From: Nepenthes gracilis | Lineage: Eukaryota; Streptophyta; Magnoliopsida; Caryophyllales; Nepenthaceae | Assembly: GCA_033239525.1 (NCBI GenBank) | Contig: BSYO01000009.1 | Location: 18,125,299 to 18,189,298, forward strand | DNA length: 64,000 nt | Reading direction: 5' to 3' | Shown: positions 1 to 13,935 of the stretch, one piece after another | How positions within the stretch are numbered: position 1 is the first letter of the stretch | Layout of the letters: the number at the start of each line of letters is the position of its first letter | The notes under the pieces: generated by a model | Told to the model about the DNA's origin: nothing | Seen by the model: only the letters and a program-made list of their open reading frames with translations | Database searches by the model: none | Translations under genes and position numbers: made by a program

Positions 1-935
1 TTTGGGATGATTTGATGAATCATGGCTGCTATCTTAGGGGGCGCGCGATATTAAGTAGAATATTTTGAAAATATTTATTAAACTGTTCAGGATAGTTATA
101 GAAAGTATTGCCTACGTATTCGTGCGCCACTAGGCTATGCTTCCAAGCCTTTCGAAATGGACGATTTTAAGGGTTGTGTTGCCTGGATCTGTGCGTCGAG
201 CTTGGAAGAATGCTTGATGAGCTGCCAATATGCTATAATCCGGACTTTGAGCCAACACTCGGTATCGGACCCATCATTATTATTCCAGCATGTTAATATA
301 GACATATAAATAAAATATAGTATTATGCGGATATATCTAAATTATATTTCAATTATAACGTTATTAGTCTGAAAAATTAGATTAATATAAAAGGAAACTA
401 AATAAAATAGGCAAACTTTGCCAAACGGCTAGCTAAAGGCTAAAGAAGCTGATCTCTGAGCTGCTCTTGCGGCTCACTTTCCCTCTGAACCTCCTCCTTC
501 CCATTCCGCAGTAAACAATTTGCAGCTTCTTTGCTAAATGTTGAGGAGCGAAAAAGTTAAAATTTTGACAAATTATAAGTTTATTGGATAATTTAAAAAT
601 ACTCAGCTTAGATGAGCATATCCTCATCTTTTGATTTTGAATACACAATCAATCTAAAAAAGTTTTACTATTTTCATTGTCAATCTATTACCCCAATTGA
701 GAAGTGCCATCTCAACTATAAACTCGACGGAATTTAAAAAATACTGATTATTGATCTATTATTTAAATTAGGAGGCACTAATTCCTCCATAGACTTGACG
801 AAATTCAGAAGATGTTAAATTTATATCTTCATTATTGATTTATCATTTTGACCGAGAGGCACTGGCTTTACTATTAACGCAGTTAGATCCAAAAAAAAGT
901 TATCTTTTTGGATTTATTTTTTATTATTGACCCTC
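1..935. other. Unassigned intergenic sequence
   Basis: No gene or element can be assigned here. Roughly 100-290 is less AT-rich than its surroundings and could be a decayed repeat, but I recognise no domain in any frame. The rest is AT-rich with short open frames only. Confidence 0.5.
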
Positions 936-940
936 CAATT

Positions 941-1664
941 TGTTGGGGTCACTCCCGAGTGGCTTGTGTCCGCGGACTCCATTGGAGAATGGACGAGGTC
1001 TTTGTTTGAGGCATCATGACCGAGAGGACTTGGAGAATGGACGAGGACTCCATCCACGCGCGTGCGTTGACTTATTCTCTCATTAATGATCTCGACTACC
1101 GATAAATAAACGCGACAGCGGCTCAGTGCGGCTTTGATTGAAAGTTGGTGGCGCCACAACTTCCAAGATAATGCAGACCGCCTGTGCGGGCGTGCGCATG
1201 GCGGGCGGCTGGCAGCAACATGCCCCCGCCACCCTACGGGCTAGGGTGGCTGGGTAGCCTCCTAGGCTAGTGAATATATATATTTATTTATATGTATATA
1301 TATATGTGTAGAGATCATTTAATGAAATTAGGGATGTGAGGTTGGTGAGTTGTGGTGTGTGCCTTTGTGGAAGAACCACTTTGTGAGACTTGTGAGAGAA
1401 ACACTTTAGTGAGAGAAAGTTGTCAGACACTGAGATTGTTTTCTCTTTAGTTTGAGTTTGTGTAGCCAACAACATTAACAATCCATTTATAGTGTATTCT
1501 TTCGCGTGGTTTTCCTCGCTTATAGAAGGATTTTCCACGTTAAACTCGTGTGTATTCCTCTCATTATTTTCTCTCTCTACCTCTCTCGTCCGTCCAGAGC
1601 CTTTGCTCTCTGTTCCTGTCCGAGCGTTGTGTCCGCTCGGCCTTCCGCGCGTTTTGCTCCAACA
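941..1664 (+). mobile_element. Solo LTR, Ty1/copia type
   Basis: A 724-bp element begins TGTTGG and ends CCAACA. It is flanked by a perfect 5-bp target-site duplication, CAATT at 936-940 and 1665-1669. There is no primer-binding site after the right end and no internal region, so this is a solo LTR left by LTR-LTR recombination. The right third, with a pyrimidine-rich run ending in GCTCCAACA, looks like the R-U5 part of copia LTRs on the plus strand. Open frames inside it are incidental. Boundaries and TSD are seen directly; the superfamily is inferred from the terminal hexamers and general LTR character. Confidence 0.85.
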
Positions 1665-1669
1665 CAATT

Positions 1670-4553
1670 GATATTTTTTTTAGAGGTTGGCATTGGTAAA
1701 ACTTAAAAATTAGTCAATATTAATAGTTTCAGTGTTGTATGGTCAATTAAAATAAAATCTTGATGTTAGGTTTTGTTTCAAAATTTTGGCGTCCGAATTG
1801 CCACTGTCAATTAATTTGGTTTTAGTGAAATTTTATGGACAGTTTGCCACGTAGATAAGTTTTTAAAATGCCAGCTACCGTGGATTTCTTTAACTTTGGT
1901 GAGCTATTCAGGTTGTTTTGACATTTTATCAGGCCCAGTTACTTGATTATTTAATAGCCCTGGATCCGTAACATAATGATCCGTTGAGATTCAGAGTACT
2001 TATATAAATTATAAAAAAATAATTAATAATATATAATAAATAAATAATAATTATAAATAATAAAAAATATTTAATTTTTATATAATTTTTTTTTAAAAAA
2101 TAAGAGAATAAAATGAGATGACATATTCAAAATATATAACTATATAATTAGTTTGGTTATACAAATTATCAAATATATGAATATCATATCTTGTTACAAA
2201 TAAGCTCAAATAATAGTAAATATAAGATGAATGAGAAAAAATATGATTGATAAAATATTTTTCTTTAATTTAAGAATACCGTACTTAATGTCAGCGAAGA
2301 TTAAAATACAATTCGAAACTTTTTCGAAGGCTTGAATCCTCTTTTTCTTCATTTTCTCTCTTTCTCTTTTTTTATTTTAAAGTCAGTAATCTAGGTTTCA
2401 GATTTGCAAGTAGTTAACCCTAAAAATACGTTAGTATGTTTTTATATTGTAAGTAGGCGCTCAAGTACCCATCAAGCGCACCTCAAGCGCACGCACCACT
2501 GGGAACGGCATTTTAGGTACCTCTCCGGCACGTATTAAGCGTGCACCTACTATTCTTAGCTCTTCGGGCGCCCCTTATGTACGCATTGAATGCATGCCTA
2601 TTGATTTTAGAGCTCATCTGTGCGTCAAGCACCTGTTATGTGCTAGTCAGTAATCTAATCCACATCAATACTGCACACGTGCGTTATCATGCAACACTAC
2701 CAGATAACACGTTAAATAAATATGAAATTCAGGTTGGAATAATTTATAAACCAACACAATTCTTTAACAATGACCAGTTTTAAGAGGGAGAGCTTCCTCT
2801 CTTGCGATCATTTTTTTTTTATGTCTTGAACACGTTATAGGTCAAATTAACTCGTTGTTAATTACTTTAGCAAGGTAGACAACTTGAACTGTTTGATAAT
2901 CCAAATCTCTGAAGCTCTGCTTTGTCAACCCTTGTTGTATGATAATGCTTTCTCACAATCTGTTTGTTTGATTAAATAGACTAGTTTGATAATCCGTAAT
3001 TTAATAATTAAGAAAGATTTATTTTGACAATTTGAATTATTTAATAGACTGGGGTTTGACAACCCGAGCTTGTTATGAAACTCAAAATTCTGATATTTAA
3101 AATTTTACTATCTTATAGCACCCCATCATTTTGTTATATAAGAACAATAACTAGGCCAACAAATAAATTAAATAAATATCTTACAATAAAACCTTTTTTT
3201 TTTTTTTTGAAGAGGGGGAAGTTTGGGATTCTTGTAAACTAGCTAATAAAATATTGGTGCTGTAACAGTATTTGTTTGCTTTATTAGGTCTAAGATCGTT
3301 ATAAAATTGTTAGAAAGATCTAAAATTCAAATAATGCTTTATATTTCAATAACTAATATTTATTTTGTTACAAATCACAAATCAGCATACCCAATGTGGA
3401 AAAACTCACAAAAACAGGACAAATTTAATAATTTTGTTCTTATTTATTTGATTTTAATCAAATTTATTTAAATATATAATCTAAATTTAATTTTTTATAC
3501 TCATAAACAGAGTTAATTTTATGAATAAGATTTTTTTTCTTATTGGTTTTTAATATCGTGTCATGTTAAAAAGATCTGGCATGAATTTTAACCAATGCGA
3601 CATTGACTTTTATATAATTACATTAAAAAATAAAATTAATAAAAATATTTTTTTTTTCAAAAAAATAATAATATGGAACAAAATTTAATGTGATAATCCC
3701 CTTCTCTCATTTAAAAAAATAGGAATTGCCAACTCACTAGAGCAGCATATGTACCATCGGCAGGACCCTTATATAACTTGAAGGTTACGCCAAAAGGAAA
3801 CTTGAAGTTGAAGTAAAAAGAAACTTGAAGTTGAAGTCTCCTCTTTTTAAGCTGTCGACATATTTGAAAAGTCATAAAATGGAATTTTTTTTTCAGAAAA
3901 GTTTCTAAATAGTTATTATTATTTTTAACACCGTTTTGATATTTTACTAAATTTAAATTTAATCTTAAAAAAAAATAAACTGCAAATTATATATATTTTT
4001 TAAAAAATATAATTTTAAAATGAATAATAAATAGCCCGTAAATAACTGTAAGAACTCTCACAAAAGATTAGAGTCAAAATCTTTATTATCACTATTCCGA
4101 TAAAAATATTTATTCATTTAAAAATTAAATGGGTTTTAACTATTTTTTTATTATTAGAAAAATACCAAAAATCTTACCTAACGAAATACCTGGAAAGCTG
4201 GCTTCACAACTTTAGGTTTTTAAAGCCAGCCAGTCTTGTTGTGTTCACAAGGATTAGCAACGGCACAAAAGTGAACACATACTATCGCACTCTAAGAAGT
4301 GTATAAGAACAATATTTATGCTATCTATTTACGAATTTTTTATTAAGTTATTTTTATTATATGAATTTTATTTTAAATTTTATCATTATCATTTTTTTTA
4401 AGTTTTGAGGGATGCTTACATGAAAAATGAAAGTGAATCCTAAATGTTGAGATATCTGTCAAAGCCTAAAAGCAAAAGCAAAAAAGAAAAGACGAGAAAG
4501 ATAAAGGGAAGAATTCGAGGAAGAAAGGAGGGTTACTGTGTCTCTGTCTAAAC
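1670..4553. other. AT-rich intergenic region upstream of the DUF662 gene
   Basis: Mostly AT-rich with no supportable gene. About 2310-2640 is an exception: a GC-richer stretch around 2455-2500 contains, on the minus strand, CTTGAGGTGCGCTTGATGGG, also found near 13453-13472. This is therefore a reverse-oriented diverged copy of the repeat at 13.3 and 15.4 kb. The promoter of the gene at 4616 must lie at the right end of this region, but I see no convincing TATA box. Confidence 0.5.
2310..2640 (-). repeat. Diverged dispersed repeat, inverted copy
   Basis: Read on the minus strand, this stretch resembles 13400-13600: the TGAGGTGCGCTTGATGGG block, then an AT-rich stretch, then a purine-rich GAGAAAGAGAGAAAATGAAG run. 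It is probably an old LTR-like fragment. Boundaries are approximate. Confidence 0.4.
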
Positions 4554-4589
4554 AGAGAGAGAGAGAGAGGGAAAGAGAGAGGGAGGGAG
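4554..4589 (+). promoter_or_regulatory. GA-rich purine tract in the 5' leader of the DUF662 gene
   Basis: An uninterrupted GAGAGAG...GGGAGGGAG purine run ends 27 bp before the start codon at 4616. GA/CT repeats in plant 5' leaders are known binding sites for GAGA-binding (BPC) factors. That use here is inference; the tract itself is plain in the sequence. Confidence 0.5.
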
Positions 4590-4615
4590 CGCACTGAGAG
4601 AAAACAGAGGAAAGA

Positions 4616-7552
4616 ATGATGCAGACCCAGAAGCAGCAGACCACAGATCAGCAACACCCGCCGACCGCCGGCGTTCAAAATTCCGGCAGTCTCAGCTTCA
4701 ACGGCAGCGTAACGACGTCGTCCGGGGATGAAGAGATCTCAAAGTCCGCTCTGTCGACCTTTCGAGCTAAGGAGGAAGAGATCGAGAGGAAGAAGATGGA
4801 AGTTAGAGACAAAGTTCAACTTCTGCTGGGTCGCGTGGAAGAAGAAAGCAAGCGTTTGGCCATGATTAGAGAGGTATTAAAAAAAGAAAATACTTAAAAG
4901 CTTTTCTTATTGGGAAAATCACTTGATTTGTTTGTGGATTTTTTTTTTCCTGTGGAAAGGAAACTCCTTTGGTTGGATTTTTTTTTTTTCTGGGGATTTG
5001 AAGTTGAACTGAGGAAATGGAAGATCTCTGTTTTCCTGGAATCTTGAGGGAGAAATGGTTGTCGGCTGTTGTGGGCATCTGAAGTTTGTAAAGGAATATC
5101 GCGAATTTGTGTTTTCCTGGAAAATCAGGGGAAAGTAGTACTACTTTGTTGCTGGATAATTATCAACTAGTCTGTGGTTGTGCTACTGCTATGGTTAAGT
5201 GCCTGAATTGAAATATCTTGGTATTTGAACAGAGGAAATGAGAAATTTTACTTTTCCGGTTAAATCAAGAGGAAAACTATCCTCTTTTCTCTCTAAGCAA
5301 AAAGATCGGGAAAATTATTAGCTCGTTCTGGGGTTGTTCTCGTGGTATCAGTGGTGTGATTTCTGAATAATTTGACAGAGAGATATGAAAATTCAACAGA
5401 GCAAATACAAACGGAAAGCAGGTTGAAGCCCCTGAAGTGGAAGGAGCCATGTATCATGAATCATTAATCAAATAGAATCAAACAAAGAAAAAGTTGCAGA
5501 ACAAACACCTCTCCCATACCCTAAAAATGAAGTTAATCCCTAAAAAAACACAAGAAATATCTTAAAATTCATAACCCCCTACGAGGAAAAGATGCAAAAA
5601 TATCCAAGTTCTTCGGATTTTGGAAGCCAGATCTTAAAAATTGGCCCCTATTTGAGAATTATGGGTTTGGGATTTTGATGCTGAGTTTTATGGTTCTGGG
5701 AGCATTTTATTTTGAAAAAAAAGGAAAAAAAGCATGCCCTAATTACTTACAATGATGTTGTCCCTCTGCTAAAACTTCACAGATTTCATTGAATTATGCA
5801 TCTTTCCTGTTTCTATAAGTATCACTAATTCATTTGGATGAGCCAATATGGGTATTTTTCTTTAGTTTTCTTCACATTTGTTGTGTAAAGAGTGTTGTCA
5901 TTTGTAGAGAATTGGATGTGTATATGCAAGAAACAAAGGGTTATATCTGCATCTTTGCTGGGGGCTTGCTTTATTTTTCTCAGTACATCTCTTTGTATCT
6001 CTCTCCAAGTCAAGAATTTTTCTTGGGTAATATAAAGTATACGGAATTTAAACTCAAAAGTCTAATGTCATGCTCACCTGAAATAGGCTCAGTGAAGAGA
6101 AACGTTTCTTGAGGATAGTGAAACATGCCATTGTTGTTACTTAAAGAAAGTAGTTTTTGATTACCCACAAAGAGCATGACACTAGGTGCTTGAAGAGAGA
6201 TTATCATACTTGTGTTTTCCCACTGAGAGTCAATCGTGCAAACAAAAAAGCACTAATGTGGGATTCAATTCTTTTGATAGCCTTCTGTAGTTCTCTAGCT
6301 TTTGCGTATTGGAAGGGCATGTAACAACATTCTATTGCATGAATTTTGTTCATGGGGGATTTTGTAAAAATGCTTTTGTTTTTCGTGATAATTTCTCAGG
6401 AGCTAGAAGCATTGGCAGATCCAATGAGGAAGGAAGTGGCACAGGTCCGTAAAAAGATTGATGCGGTAAACAAAGAGCTAAAGCCATTGGGGCACACGGT
6501 CCAGAAGAAGGTATTATTCATATGAAACGAAAAGTAAACTAGTAAGATCGACAAAAACTATTGAGATTCATGTTTGATAAAACCAGAATAAAGTTTCATT
6601 GGAAGAATAGCCATTCAACAGAGAACTCATCAACGGCTTTAATTTGGGACAGGAGAGAGAATACAGAGAAGCCCTCGACTTATTCAATGAGAAGAACAAG
6701 GAAAAAGTGCAGCTCCTAAACAAATTGGTTGAGGTAAAATTTGTTTCTTTGTTCTTTGTATAATTTCACTGACAGTGTCGTTGAAACTCCTTGCATTCTA
6801 GCTATTGCTTATGATCTGTTTGTTTGATTGTTATATAAATGGAAGGATGGGAATCCTAATACTGTCATAAGTTATTGCTTATGATCGTTTTGCTTGATCA
6901 TAAGTTATTGTTTATGATCATTTTGTAGCAGTGAGAATGAGATTCTTATTCCATCGTTCTCGATACTGTCAAACAAACCCAATAATAAGATTGCCAAGAA
7001 GCCATCATACACCAAAGTATAAGCTATCACATGAATTCTGAGGAATGACATGAATATCTTTCTAGACTTGAAGCATGGATTAAGCACAGACATACTTCAT
7101 ACCATATGCAAAAACATAATTAAAAACGGATGGGTGGTTTTAGAAACTGAACTGATGATTACATGAGTAACAAAGCTCTGGCACCATGTCCGGAAACTTT
7201 CTATAAAAACTTATGCCTTAGTAGGACTTTATACTCTAACAAAGTTAAAACCATATTATATCACTGATGTAATTGAATTATGTTGTTAAGGTATGCTTAC
7301 ATGCTAAGTTAACATGATGCAATTGTAATAGCTTATTATGATTTGCATAGCTATCTATTTTATGTAACAATAACAAAGCGTCCTTAAGTTTCACTAAGTG
7401 AAGTCATATAACTTATGCTTCTAACTTATTTTTGGGGTTTTTTTTTTTTGTTTTTCTGAATTGCTTTATTCAAGCAGCTGGTCAGTGAAAGCGAACGGTT
7501 GAGGATGGTGAAGCTGGAAGAGCTTAGCAGGAGCATTGATTCCATGCACTGA
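4616..7552 (+). CDS. DUF662 family coiled-coil protein (RAB6-interacting golgin-like / ACIP1-like), 174 aa, 4 exons
   Basis: Coding exons are 4616-4873, 6400-6510, 6653-6733 and 7478-7552. All three introns (1526, 142 and 744 bp) are GT-AG and phase 0. The protein starts MMQTQKQQ with a polar low-complexity N-terminus (about residues 1-40), then the family core: ALSTFRAKEEEIERKKMEVR at about 46-65, GRVEEESKRLAMIRE to the end of exon 1, LEALADPMRKEVAQVRKKID in exon 2, KELKPLGHTVQKK, EREYREALDLFNEKNKEKVQ in exon 3, and ESERLRMVKLEELSRSID before the stop. The core is highly charged and heptad-like, so it should form a long coiled coil; no signal peptide or membrane segment is seen. The length fits plant homologues (about 170-195 aa). 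Family knowledge: plant DUF662 proteins are annotated as RAB6-interacting golgins, and Arabidopsis ACIP1 was linked to microtubules and immunity. The molecular role here is not determined. The second ATG (4619) could also serve as start. Confidence 0.93.
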
Positions 7553-10500
7553 AAAAATGACTCGAAAATTAGCTGTTCATAACTTACCATGCCTGTGTGA
7601 TGTAATTTAATCTTCCTTTTTCCATTTTTTTTAATATACATGGGTGCTAGGGTTTGGCTTATTCTTGTGGAACTCCTCCTCCTTCTTCCTTTTTTTTCTT
7701 GTTTAATCTCATTAGCTTCTGATAGAAAAGTTGCTGATTAGGAAGGGGGTACAGGCTTGTAACTCGTGGTTCTGAGAGACTATAATGGTGCTGGAAAACT
7801 TCCTCGGCAATGTCAATTATTTCCCTTCAAAATCTTCGAAGTATCATTCATTGCTAAAAAGCTTGGTAAACAAGAACAATTATATTTTTCATATTACTTT
7901 ATTTGTTATAATATTATTTTAAAATGCTAATATGAATTATATATATATTTTTTCTAACTACATCCAACTCGTATTTCCTACGGGTGGTTTCTTTGGCCCA
8001 TGTTTTAAATGTCCGAATTATTTTAAGTATTTTTGTTTATTTTATGTTTTATGTCTTATTTTTAAATATTATTGGGTATCATTATTTTTTTTATTTTTAT
8101 GGTATAATTTTATTTATTAATCATAGCTTTTTTTTTATTAATGAAATATTTGAATCGTATGCGTGTTATTTTTCTGGGTAAAAAAGAAAAATATTTCCTG
8201 GAGATCACTTTTTGCTTGGTCGAGTTCAAATAATTATTGCTTTTATGTCAGGCGAAACAGTGCAAAGAGTGGCAACTTTCATCATTTGCTCCCTTTCATT
8301 CAATGCTTACAGCACAAATATTTAGAATAGAACTTACAGTCTTTTTATATAACGTAAAGTTTTTTCCTAGTTATTCATAATAATAAATTTATATAAAATT
8401 AAATAAATTGATAAAATACTATATTTGTATAAATATATGGGAGATGGCCATATGATATTCCTATTATATTTGATTAGTAAATTTTATGCTGGCTGATTGG
8501 TTATGATGAAACTAATTTTCTAAAAACTTCCATTTGATCAAAATATTTCATCAACAATAATAGAAAAGCTTCAACTTTTGGGATTGATTGTTTCTTTAAG
8601 ATCATCTTCTGACAGATTGATTTATAATTAAGCCTAGCATAAAACAATCGATTAAATGGTAGGAAATGTAAAATGGTCTATGCGAGATGGGTCCCAATGA
8701 AGATGATAATGAAACTAAAAATATTTTAGTTGCCTTGCACCCAAAAAGAATAAGATCAAGTAACCTTGTTGGGGCTGAATGCGCTGAAAAGAGGTTGGTT
8801 ATAATAAAGGGTTAGTTTGTCTGAATTAAAATTAGATCACACATCAGTGGTTACCCATGTATATAGATTATTGGTCACTAATTTGGTCCGCAAATAGTAT
8901 AATAAGCCAGTACACATCAATGCCTGTTATGTCAAAAATGTTTTTATCACATCTGAAAAAAAATATTGACAAAATAACTATTTTATTTGATAATACAACA
9001 ATGTCCAAATAAGATCATGGAAAAGGTATATATGCTCATTGGCTAAGGGCATGCAATCTATTAAAATTCAACTTCCTTCAATGGCTGCTTTCGGTAATTT
9101 ATAAATGTGTTATAAGTCTGTTTTCATAATGACACAAAATATATTTTACAAAAAGGAAAGAAAAGGTTAACGTCGAATAGAATACAGTCCTATTTAAATA
9201 GCAGTTGAAAAAGGAAAAACAAATACTCTCCCCCCACCTAAGAGAAAAAGAAGGGCATTAACTCTAATTGTCCTAAGGACTGCCTAGCACTTATTGTAAC
9301 AAGCAGTTGGGTGGGTGGGGCCAGATTGCCATTAACCCAAAGACAAAGTATTCCTCTGCACTAGGGCCGCAAGGGGGACAACCCTCACGTGCCAATTATC
9401 TTCTATCAAGCTCAGCAAATAATCGAACCATTCGACATTGTATTATCTTACATGGTAGCCTTGTAGTTAGATTTTAAGAGCTAATAAATATATAATACTC
9501 TTACTCTATTCTAATCAATACTAATTTAAGTATTGAAAAAATTTTATTAAGAGTAAACTCAAACCCCTTTACTTTATTATTTGTGATGCATAGGATTAAT
9601 ACAGTGACATTTGAACTTAAATCCTACATCTAGTGATCCTCAATTAGAATAAATCTCAATTAAAATATAAAATAGTACATAATTATTTTATTTATTAAAT
9701 TTAATGCAAAAAAATAACTTGATACTAGAATAATAAAAAGTTTAATATCTTTCATTCTTATTACTTTTTTAGCACAAAAAAGTAATAAAAAAATAAAAAA
9801 TTCTCTTACTCTTAACCAAAATTATGACATCTCTTCCTCTCACTTCACACCTTGGAACGCATTGCTCTTACAAAGAGAAAGAACTTATAATTCAGAGGAT
9901 CTGAATACATGACTGCCAACCATGGTGTTGAAGGTTGAATCCCTTCTTGCCTACAACCGGCCCAGTAAGGAAAAACCTTTATCATTGAAAATTACACAAA
10001 TCTCTTTAAATTTGTCTTCTCTTCTAAGGGCGTGCTTGATTTTTTCACCAACCTTTGCCATTAATTAATACGAAGGCTTGGCAAATAATAAGTATACATT
10101 TCAGAAATGCTAAGCTCATTATTAAAAGCTAAATAAGTAAATGCTTCAGACTAATTTGCGGATCAATAATCAATATTTCTTAGTTAGGAACTACTAATTC
10201 TGGTGCTCATAGTCCAATGAAAGGACAATCCTTTCTAGGTTATTGCTGTTTTCTGTCCGTACATAAAGTACAGCACGAAGTAAATAGACGAAAAAGGCCC
10301 CATCAAAAAAATTAAACAAAAATGATAAATATTTTATTATCAATAATTTATTTACAATTATTTTTTTTTTATATTTAAGTAGAAAGGATAAGCCCTTCTC
10401 TTTCTTTTTCTTTTTTTCATTTTGTTTATTTTCTCAAAAGATTTCTAGTTACATATAAAAGACAATTCTTACAAAAACATTCATCTAAATAGATACAGAT

Positions 10501-13300
10501 TGTACAACTTTTAAATAGATACAGATTTAGATAATAGAAGCTTGTAATTCATATTTTTAGTTAATGTGTGATAATTTATTGTTACTTATAATTTATAAAG
10601 TTATTATAATAATTTTAGATTAATTTAAAAAATAATAAATAATTTTAAAAAATCAAATTTAAAAATTAGGTGCAACGTTTAATGGATATCTGTCTTTACA
10701 TTTATACGTGCTTAAAACAAAACAGATGTATTTGATGTAATCTTTTAAGATGTTCACATATATATTTGAGATAAAATATCGACACCTGAATCATACCTAA
10801 TGCAACACTCGTACATAATTAAGACACTATAGGGTGACCAATGCACGCTTATTTGGTACTCGTTCATCGATTGGTTCATAAAAGTATAATTGTGTGCACA
10901 ATTGATTACTTTTTGTGAGAAAGAAGGAAAAATAAGAGGAAGAAGAATAATAATAAAATAAAGAAAGAGAAGAATGAAGATTTTAAAATTATGAGAAGTC
11001 AGATATATTAAATTTGAAGGTTAATTTAAGTATTTCTAAACTCAATATTTAGTCTATGTCAAAATTCTTCAATTTTTATTTATGTATTTTGTTTTGCAGT
11101 ATATATATTCTATTTTTTATTTCTATACTTTAAATATTATTAAATACATATAATTTTTACTGAAAGTTTTAAAATATTATTTGATTTTGGCCAAAAGATT
11201 TATACATTTATTTGTTTTTCATTAAATAGGTAAATATTTTAAAATATTATATTTACATATGAAATATTTGAGAAGAAAGTTCATAAACTTATATATTTAA
11301 TTTTATATATGGTAATTTATACATATACTCCAAATTGGACTTTATTTTAATATTTAATTTAATATTTATACTTTTTTACAGATTAAAAAATTTTATATTT
11401 TTATATATAGAAAAAAAGTTTTAAAAATTTTATTATAGAATTTATCATTTGTTGTTTTTTTTAAGAATCATTGTATTTATACTTTTATACGGACAGAAAA
11501 GTTTTATACTTTTGAATATAAGGAAAAAGTTTTAAATTTTTTGTTATAGGATTTATCATTTATTAATTTTTTTAAGAATTATTGTAAAGAATTAAATGAA
11601 ATAATATATTTAGATATTATATTATATTTAGATATACTTAAAAATTACACCTATATCTACAAATAGCAAAAAAATTATGTTTGATCGCGTCTATAAAAAT
11701 GATTTATAGATGGACTGAACCTAAGTTTAAATAGTAATCTTTTAATTTAAGGTTATCAAGAATATGTATAATTTTTATTTAAAATTAATTTTTTATTCAT
11801 TGATTCTCAAATTTTAGCATGTTTTAAATTTTTATAATTTTAATTGTATATTATTTAACATTTTAAAATGTTTAGCCTTTGAATATTTACAGCTTTTGAA
11901 TATGATATTCTAATTTTATCTAATTTTCCATATTTGAGCCTTTGAAATATGTTGATAATTGGATATTTTGTATTGGGATATTTGTAACAATTTTTACTTT
12001 GGACTATCATTAGATATTCATATATCAATTACAAATTTTGTGTACAAAATTATATTTGGATTTTAGACATTTAGACACATTGAATTTCACATGTGTTTTA
12101 TTTTTTTTATTCATGTATTTTATTTTGAGGACATATATTTATAATCACAAACACACATATATAAGCTCGTTGAAATTTAGGTTTATAATTTTTTATATTT
12201 CTAATCCTTTCAAATTAAAGGGCATTGGATGCTTGTAGAATTCGGATAGAGGATACTAAAAAATTTAGTTATGTATATTTTGTATTCGAATTTGTATTTA
12301 ATCTATTTTAAGATTTATATTTAGATTTATTGTATGTTTGAAAACTATAGTCATAGAATTTTGGGATCATCAATTGATTTGTTTATTTTAGGCTTGCATA
12401 ATTTGAATATAGTTAAACATTTTCTTACATATGGATTTTGATTTAGGTAGGCTATTATATATATTTTGAAGATTAGACAGTACTAGTTTATTTAGATTTT
12501 GTGTTTTCTATAGTCCTTATGCTATTTTTGGTCTTTGAATTTGCTATTTTCGGTTCAATTTTGGATATCATATTTGGGCTGTATTCATTAAAAAATATCT
12601 AATTTATTAATTATTAATTATTAACTACTATCGGGTTAGGGATGTGATACAGCAATTAGGGGTACAACTTATCAATAAGGTGCAACAATTATACTTTGTC
12701 GTATAGGTTATTGGATATAAATTCAATAATGTATGTATAATATTAAAAGAATAATATTAAAAAATATTTTAAAAAATCTACAATAGTCTCGGAGGTTTGG
12801 CTAATTTGGAAGGCTGCACTTCGTGTTCATGGTGTATCTCCTTGGCCTTACCTTAGTATCTAACTGTTATGGTTTTTCTCATTGTAGAAAAACTAAGTTT
12901 AAATTCTGTCTCTTTAACATTATTTTTTGATCATTAGACTTATATCAAACGGTTTAAAACGAAGACATTCATTTCTAATGTGCAGCCGCTTAATTCAATT
13001 TCTATCGATGTACAATATTCCTTTTCACAGCCTTTCACCCTTGTGTTAATTCAGGCCGCGAGGAAATGTAGCTAAATGTCTGATTTGTATATGTATCACA
13101 CATCTCTTCATCGACGAGTTTTCGATGTGTCTTACTTAATTATAGTCAGACTCCCACTGATATAGATTAATTGCCCAATATTTATTCATCATGTTTCTTA
13201 TAAAAAAGCCAGAAGTACTGAGTTTGATCACTTCTTTGTGGGTATCACAACAAACAGATGGTCATCCAAATAACAAAAAATGTTAAATAGTCGTGTAATA
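7553..13300. other. AT-rich intergenic region
   Basis: This holds the 3' UTR of the DUF662 gene (length unknown) followed by AT-rich sequence without supportable genes. Open frames are short and shaped by A/T runs. A purine-rich stretch lies at about 10917-10980, and a 112-bp tandem duplication is listed separately. Nothing else was recognised. Confidence 0.6.
11363..11586. repeat. 112-bp tandem duplication, two diverged copies
   Basis: The block starting ATTTATACTTTTTTACAG at 11363 recurs from 11475 as ATTTATACTTTTATACGG. Both copies run through AAAAGTTTTAAA, then ATAG(A/G)ATTTATCATTT, then TTTTTTTAAGAAT(C/T)ATTGTA. AT-rich and non-coding. Confidence 0.75.
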
Positions 13301-13309
13301 TTTGTATAA

Positions 13310-13935
13310 GAGTCGATCGAGGTTTAGTTGAAGATCAGCAAAAGTGCGCGGATTATGGTGTTCGAGGTATGAGCGACTAAAGCGTCGATTCTAGAAGGGG
13401 TGTGCTTGATGAGTACTCGATGGGTGTTTGAGCGCTATTTCTAGTAGTGCCCATGCTTGAGGTGCGCTTGATGGGCAATTGGGTGCGGCTCGCTGTATAA
13501 AAATACACACTTCATGTTTTTACGATATTTTAAAATTATTTCTCACACGATGAGCGCCACACGGAAAGAGAACAAAGGAAAAAATGTTTAACATTCAATC
13601 GTGGTCCGATTTAAGTTCCATTTTTCACTGAGGTCGAACGTGTTTTAGAATAGTTTTAGAATGTGGATTGTCGGGTGTGTTGAAAAGATTCTAATAAACT
13701 ATTTTTTACTTGAGATTATAGTAAATAGATTTCGAAATTAGTTTTTATAACCTGCACTTTTATATTGGATTATTTCGGAGTTTGACACATGATTTTTTAT
13801 TTGGTTGAAAAAGATTTTCTATGTTAAAACGTTATATATTCTTATATTTCTTATACTCATAAGTTTGAAGATTAATGTCTGACGAGATGGTTCGAATTTT
13901 GTTCTATTGTGCTGGGTTATATATATCCAAATCAA
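13310..13935 (+). repeat. Diverged LTR-like repeat, copy 1
   Basis: It aligns colinearly with 15361-16035. Both start AGAGTCG and share TTCAAAATTATTTCTCACA-type sequence about 220 bp in, a purine-rich AGAG-AAAATG run, GATTTAAGTTC, and an end resembling CATAAGTTTGAAGATTAATG. A TATA-like TGTATAAAAATACA lies near 13492. Probably an old LTR; ends and any TSD are not resolvable. Confidence 0.5.

Noticed and set aside
433..648. 71-codon minus-strand frame near the window start
   Set aside because: AT-rich composition, no domain, no start or splice context to support it.
1284..1667. 127-codon open frame on the minus strand
   Set aside because: Lies inside the copia-type solo LTR with a perfect TSD, is low-complexity and shows no domain.
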